This document shows positions 20,969 to 32,430 of a stretch of DNA of 64,000 nt, one piece after another; position 1 is the first letter of the stretch, and every line of letters starts with the position of its first letter. The stretch is from contig MNCI01035712.1 in NCBI GenBank assembly GCA_015680685.1, positions 124,001 through 188,000 on the forward strand, in the 5' to 3' direction. This DNA is from Gnetum montanum (Eukaryota; Streptophyta; Gnetopsida; Gnetales; Gnetaceae). The position numbers and the translations under genes were made by a program. The notes beneath the pieces are model-generated. The model saw only the letters and a list, made by a program, of their open reading frames with translations. It was not told the DNA's origin and searched no databases.

Positions 20969-22112
20969 TGATAAGTAGCAAGTAGTCCTTACGTTGAACC
21001 ATATGAATCATAGCCATTCACACACAATCTAATCGAATTCTATGGACCTAGCTACCTAAGTGGCCAATATTCCTAAACAGTGAATTATGTAGTTGTAGGT
21101 TATTATTTTTCCAATCCACATTGGTATTAATCTGTGCATATGGTTAAGTGTGGTTGAGACATGAGATGTTCATTTTTATGATTTTTATTATTTTCTCCTA
21201 ATTTTCAAATAATTGAATAAAGAGAGATTTAATTATTTAAACTAATTAACTAATTAACTATTCAATTATCTATCCATCCCAATGTTTAAATAGTTGGAAA
21301 ATATGTCAGATAGGCATATTTCAAGAATCATAATAAATCGGCAAGTCGGCCCAAGTTATATTTAAAATGTGTAAAAATATTAACTAAATCTATTCATTTC
21401 TTTCTAAAAATAAGGTTTATATAAAAGTCATGCCAACTTCACTTGGTTTGGCAAAATTTCTAACTTGGTGACTAATGGATAAATCTACGATTTATCTTCA
21501 AGTTAAAAAACTATGATCTATCCTAACATAGAGTATCCACTTCCACTTGCCGTACACACCTTGAACTTATATTAATGCTATTGGGTTACTAAGTGTCTAC
21601 TACTGGGCATACCATGTATCCACTACTGGGATTACTAAGTGGTAATACATTATGCTTGAAGTCATCATACTCATGTGTTTGTGAATATTAATATTATTAA
21701 TTAATTAATTAATTGATTAATAATAGAAATGTAAATTACATATAAAGTACAGTGATGAAAATAGAATTATGCTAGTCTAAGTGTTGCAATGGAGAGAGGA
21801 AATCTTGATTTTATTGTTGCTCATGTGAATGCGTCCAAGTATATAGGCACAAAAATAAAATGCTATACAATCTCTTCAATCCATACTACAAGCACTCAGA
21901 GGAAAAATATTTTAACTTCTATGGAAGTAAACTACAAGAATTTAGCTAGGGCTACAACTAAAAGATGTCATAAATGTAAGGGGTTAGCGCATTTATATAG
22001 GCAATGACTTCATCAGCGTCAACATACCTGTGTCAATGCATCCTACCATGCATTAATGGGGATACATTAATAGACATGCATCGATAGAGCCTATCTTATT
22101 AATGGTTCATCA
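20969..22112 (-). mobile_element. LTR (3' LTR of the large minus-strand element X)
   Basis: It begins TGATAAGTAGC and ends GGTTCATCA. It is collinear with the LTR at 39184-40061, with shared words such as GTGCATATGGTTAAGTGTGG versus GTACGTATGGTTAAGTATTG. It is about 266 bp longer because of an insertion at 21276-21525. The sequence to its right resembles the PPT-side internal start of the other minus-strand elements (TATCCTTGAGTAAAC), so it is a 3' LTR. Flanking bases (TCTTA here, CCATC beyond 40061) do not match, so pairing with the 39184 LTR is an inference from subfamily similarity. Confidence 0.7.
21276..21525. mobile_element. About 250-bp insertion with 8-bp direct repeats
   Basis: The LTR at 39184-40061 reads through this point without the segment. 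Here it is bounded by ATCTATCC at 21268-21275 and ATCTATCC at 21526-21533. An 8-bp target duplication is typical of hAT-type elements, but I see no terminal inverted repeats, so the class is unsure. It contains no coding capacity. Confidence 0.55.
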
Positions 22113-22559
22113 TACATCCTCAATTGACTAAAACGTTATCCTTGAGTAAACAAAATTAGGATCAAGTTTCTTGAAAAATTTGAGGAAGTATAGACTTTAT
22201 TGACAAAAAGACAAACCCATTGACTCTAACTAACTCTAAGTGTTGGATTGTACAATTTTACAAAAATGAATGCCCATTACAAAAAAAAAATAGATACTTA
22301 AACAAAATTTCAGTAGGTGTCTATAGGATAGCAAAAGACATGATGGATTTTCATATAGTGCCTATAGGTGGAGGCTCTTGTGGCTCTAATGGTTCTCCAT
22401 CTCAGCCTAGTGCTACTAGAGGCTAAGGCTAACCTATTATTATTACTACTACTGCGAAAAGTTTAAAAGCACTTAGAAGTACCTTTATTTTCTTTTCCTT
22501 GCTTTGTGGATCATAGACAGTCTAAGCCTCTTTATCGATGTGTGTCGATGTAGGGATAT
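22113..22559 (-). other. 3' internal region of element X with ORF-X tail
   Basis: In minus orientation this is the end of ORF-X and the 3' non-coding part of element X. Its order matches 55194-55560 of the element at 54335-61684 (TATCCTTGAGT word near the LTR; similar words toward the ORF-X end). It is cut at 22560 by the gag-only element, with target bases GATAT at 22555-22559. Confidence 0.55.
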
Positions 22560-23305
22560 TGATGAGGAGCTCTCATGGATTCCACAATCCAAGTCCTCTC
22601 AAAGTCATAAAATAGAAAATTTGAACAAGGAAAGGAAAATTAAAGCTTTATTCTTGCTCAAATTGAGAATTTACATATGAGAGGAAGAGAAATTCCCAAG
22701 GATAGACAAGAGATTCAATCCAACTCTCACACACTATCAAAGCAATCACACACACAAGGATGCTCATCAAGGCACCTTGCCAAGACTCTATCTCTCCTTC
22801 TACTCTTTTCTCAACTCCCTACACTCTCTCTTTCTCTCTCTAGACTCTCTTAATCAAATTGAAGGTCCAAGGAGTCTATTTATATCTTTTTATCTTCCCT
22901 CCAATTTATCTTCCCTGTCTCTTCATGTTCCCTCCAATTTATCATTCACTTTAATGTCTGTTAAAATCCATGGGAGACATCTATGAGAAACAGGAGATGT
23001 CTTCCCTGAGTGCAAAGGTCTTAGAGTACATGTCTTCAAATCATGTGGGATGTCTTAGCATAGATGTCTACAATGTAGATGGGATGTCTCACTTACAAAT
23101 GGGATGTCTCCTTTGTAAGGTGAAAATACAAATATTCTTGTTTTGAGGCATGGAACCTCAAGATACCTTCAAACAAGTCCCTATAGAAAAACACCCTAAA
23201 GTCATCAAAATAGACCCAAAACACTCTCAAACATGTCAAAAATCCAGGGAAAGATCCCATCACTAGAAAGATGTTGCTTTGGCCTATTTGATGTTCACAT
23301 TGGCA
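22560..23305 (-). repeat. 3' LTR of element G
   Basis: It is collinear with 26596-27324, including the shared words CAAATTTGAACAAG-type near 22618/26655, TCTCTCCTTCTACTC near 22790/26828 and the CATGTGGGA near 23042/27060. Its right edge is set by the adjacent polypurine tract (minus strand). Confidence 0.85.
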
Positions 23306-23320
23306 TCCTCCTCCTTTGAA
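23306..23320 (-). other. Polypurine tract of element G
   Basis: The minus strand reads TTCAAAGGAGGAGGA directly before the LTR start TGCCAATGTG. This is the expected second-strand primer site of an LTR retrotransposon. Confidence 0.75.
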
Positions 23321-25055
23321 AGTCTCTTGATTCCCACACAAGATAACTTTAGACTTGGAATAGTTGTTGCCCCCTCCCATAGGCCATAATTCACACACAA
23401 ACCAAAGCACAAAACACATGGATTGGTTAAAGCTCACAACACTTTGTATCTATCATGCAAAACTTATTGCACAAATACATAGACAAATAACACAATGTTT
23501 GCATGACACACATAAATTCACATACTCGCACCCTAGCTTAATTTTGTGCTTATATCATAATGAAGAAATTCATGAAAGAAGAGTGGATATGGTCTTTGTG
23601 CTCAAAGGCTTCACCATGCTTCCATTTTGAAAACACCAAATCCCATGTGTTTCTTCCATGATCGACAATAAAAGAAAAATAAGGAAATTCAAAATAATTA
23701 GGTCTCCTCAAACTAACTTCTTTTCTTCCCTTCTTTTTCCTCTTCTTCACCTTCTTTTCCTTGGTGTTTGTAAGACTATCATCTAGCTCCCTTTCACCAT
23801 TAGCAACACAATAACTTAGAATGTCTTCATGTTGCTTATCCATTTCATAGCTAAGAAAATCAAGTTCTTCAATACATTTGAAAAAATCATTATTGTCATA
23901 ACTCATAGTAAGCATTTTTAAATTCTAGAAAATTTTATCATTATCAATGTCTTCATTAACATCAATAATGATCTTCTCACAATGACTATCCCAATAGCCA
24001 TCATCATCAAGCAAATTAACATTATTAGTCTTCCTCTCACTAACAATGGCATTAAAAGTCACATTGCTCTCATCATTTTCAACATGACTCAAATGCATCA
24101 CAATCATCATAATGATCATGATCCTCATCATCACAATTGAACAAACCACTACCAAGATGAGGTGAAAAGCTTGCAGCCATCATACTAGCTTTAACATGAG
24201 AGACATTACTATCATCCTTAAGGTAAAGCTCATACTTACTTATCTCTTAATGGCTTCTCCCATCCAATTTTGATTCAACTTGATCTTCAACATGTGGCTA
24301 TGAAATCTTTTCAAATCTTGAAGGTTCAAGATCCCAAATAGGAGTTCCCAATTCCAACGGCACCTCCTCTTCAAAGGAATCATCAATAAGCTCTTCATTC
24401 CATTTTGGAGTTACCAACTCAAAAGGTAAACTTTCCTCCATGGATTTAACATCAGATTCATCAAAAACACCATCAAATNGTTTCTCCATGGATTTAACAT
24501 CAGATTCATCAAAAACACCATCAAATCAATTGTTCTTCCACATACCTTGGCTAGAAGACTCCCCTATCTCCCATGAGATAACCTCAACTTGCCTTAGAAT
24601 CTCCTTTCCCTTGCCACAAGGTATAGAACAATTGCAAAAAGTATGAGAATCATACCTTCTAGTAATGCTCTTAACCCTTATTAGAGAAGCCCCTTGATCC
24701 TTACCACTTCTTTGGCTTGGATCCGTCACCTTCCATGACTCATGAGGTAGGAACTCTCCTTGATTAGTAGCATATACCATCTTGGACCTTGAAGATTTCT
24801 TGGTCCCTTTGATGAACTCCTTAGTTTCCTTCCTTGAAACCTTGGAGTATTGAACACTTTCTTACTCAATAAGAGACTCTTGAGAACTCATTTTCTCATT
24901 AATCTCTGCTTCATCATATCTTTCTTCTTCCTCATTTCCTTGATTAACATTTACATTTTCCATAAAAATGCAAGAATTAATTTCTATTGCATATTCAATC
25001 ACAAGAGGTCTACCTTCATTAGAGGATTCTTCCTTTTCTAAGATTTGGGGTTCCT
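23321..25055 (-). pseudogene. Element G, acidic region downstream of gag
   Basis: Minus-strand frames at 23550-23915, 24298-24489 and 24526-24780 are charged and mostly acidic, with repeats such as PFELVTPKW and PLELGTPIW. They lie downstream of the zinc knuckle, where protease and RT would be found in a complete element. No DTG/DSG, YxDD or integrase motif is visible. A duplicated 43-bp word around the N at 24479 is likely an assembly join. Confidence 0.55.
24436..24526. repeat. 43-bp direct repeat flanking N at 24479
   Basis: CTCCATGGATTTAACATCAG and the next 23 bases occur at 24436-24478, end exactly at the N, and recur at 24484-24526. This pattern is expected when two overlapping contig ends are joined without merging. 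Confidence 0.85.
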
Positions 25056-26235
25056 TTATCTTAGAAATCTTTGTTTTATTACATTCACATTTTTTGTGTC
25101 CCTTTTTACCACAATTGAAGCATTTAATGTTAGAGGAATAATCATTTCCTTGACCCTTTCCATAGTTGGAGTAGTCTTTCTTGTAATCTTGGCCATCCTT
25201 GGACTTCTCTTGCTTCTCATTGGTGTCTTTCTTAACATTTCCATTATCCTTGGCTTCTTCCTCACTTTCAAAAGCTTTGGAATTCTTGCCCTTAGGAGAT
25301 TTAGAGCCTCTAGTATAGCCTTAAAGTTCCTTCTTAGCCTTAAGAGCTAATTTAAAAGCCTCATCCAATGTTTGGGGCTCATAGAAGGTTAGCTCTTGTT
25401 GATACTCCTTTTTAAGTCCTTGAAAGTTAGATGCTTATTCATAATCATTCCAATGAAATTTTCCAAGTTATCAAGCCTTACAAAAGTCCATGTAGTAGTC
25501 CTTCACACTATTATCACCTTGCCTTAGGTACTTCAATTTTTGGATGGCCTCTTGTCTATGATGAGTCTTCTCAAATTTTTGCTTAAGTATGAACTGCATT
25601 AAAGATCAATCCTTGATAGGCATACCATTGTTTACATTGTAAGAATGACTTTTGTTCTCCCACCATACAAGTGCTATGCCTTCCAATTTGGTTTCAACAA
25701 AAGACACTTTTTGATGATTTTCCACATCTTCAAGTTCAAAGTACTTGTTAATCATTTTTAGCCAAGAGAGAAAAGCTTCAGTTCCTTCCATGCCATTGAA
25801 GGATTTGACTTCAACATGAGGCATCCTTGAAGCATGTCTAAAAGCTTTTGCAAGAGTGAATTCAATTCCTTCACCATTCTTCCTTTGAGGCTTAGAAGGA
25901 AGTTTCTTTTTCCCTTTCCTAGGAAAATTGAAGCCTTGATACTTATTTTCAGTATTAGGAGCATGAAGAAAAACATCTTCTTGAGCTTCTCCTTCTTCAA
26001 AGTATTCATCTTCAAAAGGAATATCATCTTCAAGGGATGGCATTGAGGAATGTCTTGAAGAAGGCGTTAGTGATGAATTGCATGACTTGTACCCTTGCTT
26101 GGATGCTTTTTGTGAAATAGCATATCCTTTGTTCTCTCCAAGCGTTTCAATTTTCTCAATAATGAGCTTGAGAGCATTTCTCATATCATCCATGCCTCTT
26201 GACAAGGCTTGAACTATCTCCTTCTTTGGAGGCAT
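25056..26235 (-). pseudogene. Gag of element G with CCHC zinc knuckle
   Basis: The ATG at 26235 (minus) opens a 209-residue frame: MPPKKEIVQALSRGMDD, an acidic linker, and then a retrotransposon Gag core with FNGMEGTEAFLSWLKMINKY and GIALVWWENKSHS. After a frame break near 25610, a second frame ends in CFNCGKKGHKKCEC near 25070-25112, a CX2CX4HX4C nucleic-acid-binding knuckle. Gag forms the particle that packages element RNA. Stops and a frame change between core and knuckle indicate decay, although the N-terminal 209 residues are intact. Confidence 0.8.
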
Positions 26236-26575
26236 GATGGAAATTGATCTAAAAGAAAATTTTCACAAATTCTACAAGGAAAGATGGAATTTTCAAGATT
26301 TCTCAAGGAACGAGACAAGAATTTCTCATATCTTAAGAGAAATGAGCATAAGATCTTTAAACCCTAGCTATTACAAGCTAATGGGTGTCCAATTCCACAA
26401 TTATCTTCCAATTCTTAAAAGATATGACAAACTTAGAAATCAAAGGGAAATTTTAAAACCCCTAAGATAAGTAGAACATGTAGCAAGAGAGAATTCATCC
26501 AAGCTTGAGGATTTGGAGTGATTCTTTAAAATTGAGATGAGAATTATCCACTTGAATGCAATTGTCTTCAATTCC

Positions 26576-26595
26576 AAGTTGCTGTAATACCAATC
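26576..26595 (-). other. Primer-binding site of element G
   Basis: The minus strand reads TTGGTATTACAGC two bases after the LTR end. It differs at two positions from the TGGTATCAGAGC site complementary to plant initiator tRNA-Met. It therefore differs from the tRNA-Asp-like PBS of the other elements here. Confidence 0.65.
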
Positions 26596-27324
26596 TAATG
26601 AGGGGCTCCCATGGATTCTATAATCCAAGCTCTCTCAAAGTCACAAAATAGCAAATTTGAACAAGAAAGAAAAAAACAAGCTTCATTCTTGCTCAAATTG
26701 GGAATTTACATATGAGATGAAGCACAATTTCCAAAGATAGATAAGAGATTCAATCCAACTCTTACACACTCAATCAAAGTAATCACAAACACAAGGATGA
26801 TCATGAAGGCACCTTGTCAAGGCTTTATCTCTCCTTCTACTCTCCTCTAAACTCCCTACACTCTTTGTTTCTCTCTTTAGACTCTATACATCAAATTGAA
26901 GGCCCAAGGACCCTATTTATATGTTTTTCCCCATGTCTCTTCATCTTCCATCTAATTTATCATTCACTTCAATGTCCATTAAAATCCATGAGAGATGTCG
27001 ATGAGAAATAGAAGACGTCTTTCTAGAGTGCAAAGGTCTCTAAGTAGACATCTTCAAATCATGTGGGACGTCTTAATAGAGATGTCTATAATGTAGATGG
27101 GATGTCTCACTTATAGATGGAACGTCTCCTTTGTAATGCCAAAATACAAAGATGCTTATTTTAAGCCTTGGAACCTCCAGACACCTCCAAACATGTCCCC
27201 ATAGCCTCTAGAATGCCCTAAAGTCATCAAAATAGGCACAAAACACTCTTAAACATGCTAAAACTCCACAAATATATTCCATAAATGGGAAGATGTTTCT
27301 TTGGTCTATGTGATGTCCACATTA
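26596..27324 (-). repeat. 5' LTR of element G
   Basis: It starts TAATGAGGGGCTCC (TGATGAGG in the partner) and ends CACATTA before target bases GATAT. The collinear match with 22560-23305 is good but not perfect, showing an old insertion. Confidence 0.85.
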
Positions 27325-27716
27325 GATATCCCATGGGCATGACATTGAAGGAAACATTTTCTTCACATTAACAAACCAAGCTGCAAATGTTTTAAATTCA
27401 ATGTCGAATATCTTTACTAGGTTTTGCAACTCTTGGTAGGCATTCATCCTTCTTGCTAGATTCTTAGCAATAGATCATTGATCAATGAATTTGCTCCTGA
27501 AAACTTCAAGCTCTACAATGGTTGTCTCCAGCTTTTGTTTTGTTATTTTTAGAGCTTGAATTTCACCTCATAAAGAAGGTAGGAATTGGCAACTTATTTC
27601 TCCAACTCAGATCTTGGTCTCCCCACTATTAGCATTACCAAGTTTGCATAATAGATATTGGAAATCATCATGCATTTCCTTTAGGCATATTTCTACCTTG
27701 TTGTATATGTTCAGTC
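27325..27716 (-). pseudogene. ORF-X fragment of element X
   Basis: This is a coiled-coil-coding part of ORF-X, in minus orientation, continuing the frame cut by element G. It matches 30237-30660 over its length, and the word ACCAAGCTGCAAAT also occurs in the ORF-X copy near 55590. The sequence stops at 27716, where another minus-strand element has inserted. Confidence 0.6.
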
Positions 27717-28591
27717 TAATGAGTAGCGAGGTACCCCTACGTCCAACCATACAAATCACAAGCATTCACACATGATCTAGTTGAATTCCTTGGATGAGAC
27801 TAGCTGTGCATCTAAATCATTATGCTTTGATCATAGTTCATTATCTTCCCACTTGGACTAGGGGTAGCTTTTTCACATATAATTTAGTCCAAAGTGAGGC
27901 ATATGATTGTTGTTGCCTAGCCCTATGCTACTCCTAATGATAATGAAGAAATTAATTACTGAAGCTAATTAACAATGGAAAGTAAAGTCTAAACTATCCT
28001 ATAGGTGATGAGTGTCTATTCCCAGCATGTCATGCACATCATGAATGCATGTATCCACTACTAGGATTACCAAGTGGTATGCTACTAGGAGAACTAAGAA
28101 ATAAGGTTGTTGGGGTTACCAAGTGAATACCTGTTTACGCTCAAAATTGACTATGCTCATTCGTCCAATTCATTAATATGCATGGAAATGTAAATATTAA
28201 CTAAATACATGAAAAGTAAATTGCATTGAAAGTAAATCTAATCTAAGTCAAAGTGCTACAATGAATAAGAATCAATCTCAATATTATTTTCATTCATGGA
28301 ATGTGTCTAGGTACATTTCCACTTGAGTAAGACTCCATACAACTAACTTAGATCCACTCTGTGGGCACTCATTGACTATTTTGTGAGATTACAAAATAAA
28401 ACTACAAGAGTTTAGCTACTATATTAACTAACTTACGAAAAGCTAATGCCCAAGCCATGTGCCCAAGTACTATATTTATAAGTCAACACACATGCCACAA
28501 TATTGGATATCCGACATTGCTTTTGGGCCCCAATATCAAGTATTGGATATCAAATACCCAATATCAGAGCTAGGAAAAACATAGTTCATCA
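27717..28591 (-). mobile_element. LTR of a second minus-strand element (M2, 3' LTR)
   Basis: It begins TAATGAGTAGCGAGGTACCC (TGATGAGTGACGAGG in relatives) and ends ATAGTTCATCA, 875 bp. GGATATC and CAATATC words near 28505-28565 sit where U3 should be. The bases to its right match those right of the 3' LTR at 54335-55193, so this is a 3' LTR. The matching 5' LTR is not in the window. Confidence 0.78.
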
Positions 28592-30136
28592 TACCCTCAC
28601 AACTAAATAAAAACTCATCCTTGAGTGAACAATAGAAGGAAAAATTCCCTTACATAATATTGGAAAGGTATGGGATTATTAACTAACATGAAAACTACTA
28701 ATTGACTCTGAGTGCTACATTACAAAATTTTATTCAAGTGGATGCATACAAAATGACAAAGTGACAAAAAGACTAGACAGACATTGAAGATTAAAAAATT
28801 TGCAGAGGTCATCAAGAATCTAATGAAGATGATTCTCCTTGTTGCCGCTAGTGGTGGTAAACTTTTAACCTTCATTGTTATGTCAATGCTTCTCTAGTTA
28901 TGCAAAACATTCTTGAAGAATGGACTAAAATTTCTTCTGATCACCCCATGGATCTAGCAAGCATGCAAATTTTGAGCTACTATCTTGTATGTGCTATGAT
29001 TTTCCCATGGTCATATCCTCTATTTTCCTTCTCTTGGCTTTATTTTCATGCTTGGCAATAGACCTTCTTCCTTAGGTGTTTATTTTAGCATCATCTATAG
29101 TCACCAAAGGATCAACATTAGTTTTGGTAAATTTTCCATAATAATTAACCCTTTTTGAATCCCTTACTTTTCATTTAAGCACAAGGTGATTACAATATAC
29201 TATGCCTAAGGCTATGAGGTAACTAAAATCATCAAGTTTTCCACATTATTTTGATCAATGACTATTAGTTACCATGATTTTTAGAAATAGGATGTTAGAA
29301 AAATTTCAAAGTGGACATTCCTAGTCCCCATGACTAATAAGCATAACTCTGAAAGCACATAATTTTTTGAACAATTGAAACCAAATATCTAATTCAAAAA
29401 TGGCCAAAAAATATTAATGGACATGGAAATAGAAAAGTAGCAAAAATTAATGAAACGGATGTGAAGTAGTCCCAAAATCATGCATAAATTCAAAGAAACC
29501 ATCGTTGATGTTCTAAAAGATGTGAAGGTTATTTGAAAGCCATGGCTAACAAAAGTTATGCAAGTGGATCCTCCCCAAAATAGGCTCCTACCATAATGCC
29601 CTTGCATAACCACTTCTATAGATGTTTGTGGGCACCCTAGAAGTTAAACGTGGACCTTGCCTTTGTTCCAAAAACACACACAATTACTATGGTTAGGATG
29701 TTGCACTATACTACACAAAACCAAAAGGCTCATAACCGCATGCAACAGTGAGGTCAATAATAAGATGAGAAGGGATTGTAGAGATCGAGATGTAAGGTAC
29801 TTGACCATGTCCACAACAAGTTCTTGTGAAAAATGTGATTAAAATGATCAGTGGACCTATCTATCCAAGTTTAGACCAAGTCCATACCATGAATAGTGAC
29901 CTTGCATTGATGTGTTCCATTCTTCCAACCACCATGAGTCCACAACCACGTCAAAAAACAATCATCCCTCCAAAAAGAGAAGAAAAGAGAAGGAAGGAAG
30001 GGCCTTAGTTAAAGAGGTGCCTTTAGGCATGGGTAACATGTCTTTCCAGCCCCATAACCAATGCTTGTAGCCCATTATTGTGTCTAAGGGATGTGCTTTG
30101 AATTTTCATTATTATTATTTTTAATTTTTTTCCTAA
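28592..30136 (-). other. 3' internal region of element M2
   Basis: The first bases match 55194-55300 (words CTCATCCTTGAGT and GTATGGGATTATTAACT). The far end (about 29960-30110) matches the post-pol region of the plus-strand element (minus strand GGGCTACAAGCATTGGTTAT, compare 51810) and also 31730-31860. No gene is present. The element breaks off at about 30136, where unrelated sequence begins. Confidence 0.6.
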
Positions 30137-30236
30137 CAAGGTTCATCAAAATAGGTCCATAACATTTTCAAATATGCCAAAACTCCACAAATATATTCCA
30201 TAAATGGAATGATGTTACTTTGGTCTATGTGATTTC
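30137..30236 (-). repeat. Fragment of element G LTR end
   Basis: CATCAAAATAGG through ATTCCATAAATGG to the LTR end matches 27223-27324 and is followed by the same GATATCCCATGGGCATGA junction as at 27325. It is a second copy of the G/X boundary. Confidence 0.7.
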
Positions 30237-31640
30237 CATGTCAGATATCCCATGGGCATGATATTGAAGGAAACATTTCCTTCATGTTAACAAACCAAGA
30301 TACAAATTCTTTAAATTCAATGTCAAATATGTTTTCTAGTTTTTGTAACTCTTGGTAGTCATTCATCCTTCTTGCTAGATTCTCAGCAACAGATCATTGA
30401 TCAATGAATTTGCTCTTGATGATTTCAAGCTCTATAATGGTTGTCTCCAAGTTTTGTTTTATCTCATTGTAGAGCTTGAATTTCGCCTCATAGAGAAGGT
30501 AGGAACTGGCAACTTATTTCTCCAAATTAGATCTTGGTCTCCCCACTATCAACATTACCATGTTTGCATAATGGAGATTGGCAAGCATCACGCATTTTAT
30601 CATCTCTTTGATCTACAACTTCTTTAGGTAGATTTGTACCTTATTGTACATATTTAGTCCATAAAAGATGGGTTGCCATACATTGCCTCATTGTTGGAGT
30701 TGTTGGAGGATCTCATTCATCTTCATCTTTGCCATTTGTATCTTTTTCTCATTGACCTCCATTAGTAGCCTAACCTAGCCCCTATAATGATTCTCCACTT
30801 ATTCAAAATTTACGACCTCATTCTTCCAGGAGGCTACCTCAATTATGGTTTTCTAGCGAAGAGCATGAACTTCCTTCATCGAGAGATTGTGATTTTTTGT
30901 TGCCAGCCTTCTCAAATCCATGTTCACCTTGGTAAGTTGCTCTTACTACTAGCATATGTAATTGACCAATTGGTCCTTTTGCTACTTAGCATTACATACG
31001 TAGTGATTATCCTTGGTAAGGCCCAATTTTTCCTTGTAAATATATGTTAGGTCATTGTTAATGCTGTTAGCAATGAAATTTGACAAGGATGTGTTAAAGA
31101 TAGTCATCTTATTTACATTCTTAGCCTTCTAGTATTTATGTTGAATTTTTTGGAAAGCTTCATTTGTAGTAAGCTCAAGCTTAAGAATGATAGGGTTGAA
31201 GAGACAAGCTCTCAACTTAGCAACTTCAGTGACCAACTGGTGATCAGTTGTGATGTCCTCCTTAAATTTTGCATTTGCGATTAGCAATTTTTCCCTTATC
31301 TTGAGTAGTTGCAACTAGTTTATTGTAATTTTGTCCAAAAGATCAAAGATCTCTAAAAGTGGTTGCCTAGCTCCTACCAGTCTTTTCAACACTTCCTTAT
31401 GTTGGGTAGCACTCATTTGACCACTTCTTGCTCCTACAAATGCATGAATGTCTACAACGAAAATAAGGTTTGGTATAGACATTGCAAGAGCACATAGGAC
31501 CTCTGCTACCTTATCAAACATCATCTCTACTTCTTTCTTCTAGCCCTTATGTTGCATAATTAGGAATATTGCTCCTTCTCCTTCCTCTAACATGATAGAG
31601 AAATTTGCAGCATTTCCTAAAATCTCAAGACTAAGTTATT
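30237..31640 (-). pseudogene. ORF-X, second copy in the X nest
   Basis: Minus frames at 31315-31524 (EMMFDKVAEVL-type start, then MSATQHKEVLKRLVGARQ) and 31129-31314 (LLKIREKLLIANAKFKEDI) match the ORF-X copies at 55450-58250 (VLDxLLQIGQ region) and at the end of the window (HEEFLDQLVGTRQL). The 3' half predicts long Lys/Glu/Leu-rich coiled coil. The function is unknown; it travels with Ty3/gypsy elements. Stops interrupt the frame. Confidence 0.6.
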
Positions 31641-32430
31641 TGTACTTTTAGTGATCTCACATTGACATATGCCTTCTCTTTGACCATCAAGATTTTATGA
31701 CAAATCCCAAAGGATAGTCACAAAGCTAAGAGAAGAAGAAAAATGAAGAAGGAAGAAAGGACCTTAGTTAGAGAGGTACTTTCACGCATGAGCAACATGT
31801 CTTTCTAGCCCCATAACTAATGCTTCTAGTCCATTATTGTGTCTAACAGATGTACATTAAATTTCCTTTTTTACGAGGACCACACAATGCAAAGACATGC
31901 TTCTTATTTATGGTCGATGATAGAAGTCATGATATACTAATGGAAAATCATAAAACTTGAGAAGAAAATATAACAAGTTTCCTTGAGGTCACACCCTTTC
32001 CCATTTCTACTTGGTCCATTCCAAGTCTATTGGATAACAAGATCATTAGCTGCTTTTTAGTTCTAATGTGGAAGACTTCATGCTCCCATGATGCAAAGTT
32101 TCCATGGAGTAAATGGAATAGATGGATGTCATGAACACACTGTCTGATATCATTTGAAAATTAATAATATGTTAATAGAGGTCATGTTCGAAAGATAAAA
32201 TTTGACCATTTTGTCAATCAAATATACATTAATAACTACATTAGTTAACTTTCAAAGTTGACAATGGCAATAAAAAATCAAAGATTTCCAATATAACAAG
32301 ATTAACTTAAGAAAGAAGTAAAGGAAAAATATATAAAATAATTAATAAAATATTCAAGAAAATAAGAAACATATAAAGAATGATGTAAATCAGAAATGTA
32401 TAAACTAGGTTAGCCTTATCAAGGTGTTAG
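31641..32430 (-). other. Post-pol 3' region of element X
   Basis: The minus strand matches the region after integrase in the plus-strand element (about 51250-51960): the end-of-pol word with GGGAGATGG near 32440 (minus) and GCATTAGTTATGGGGCTAG near 31820. There is no gene beyond this. Confidence 0.6.

Larger units (their letters stand above)
22560..27324 (-). mobile_element. Gag-only (non-autonomous) LTR retrotransposon, element G
   Basis: Two LTRs (22560-23305 and about 26596-27324) share ends TGATGAGGAGCTC/TAATGAGGGGCTC and about 730-745 bp of collinear sequence. The target duplication is GATAT (22555-22559 and 27325-27329). On the minus strand a tRNA-iMet-like PBS follows the right LTR, then a gag frame with a CCHC knuckle. 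A polypurine tract (AAAGGAGGAGGA) abuts the left LTR. No protease, RT, RNase H or integrase motifs are readable in the 3.3-kb interior, so mobility would have depended on other elements. It inserted into ORF-X of element X. Confidence 0.8.

Noticed and set aside
22430-22455. CRISPR-like or satellite array near TATTATTATTACTACTACTG
   Set aside because: It is only a short trinucleotide run; no spaced direct repeats occur in the window.
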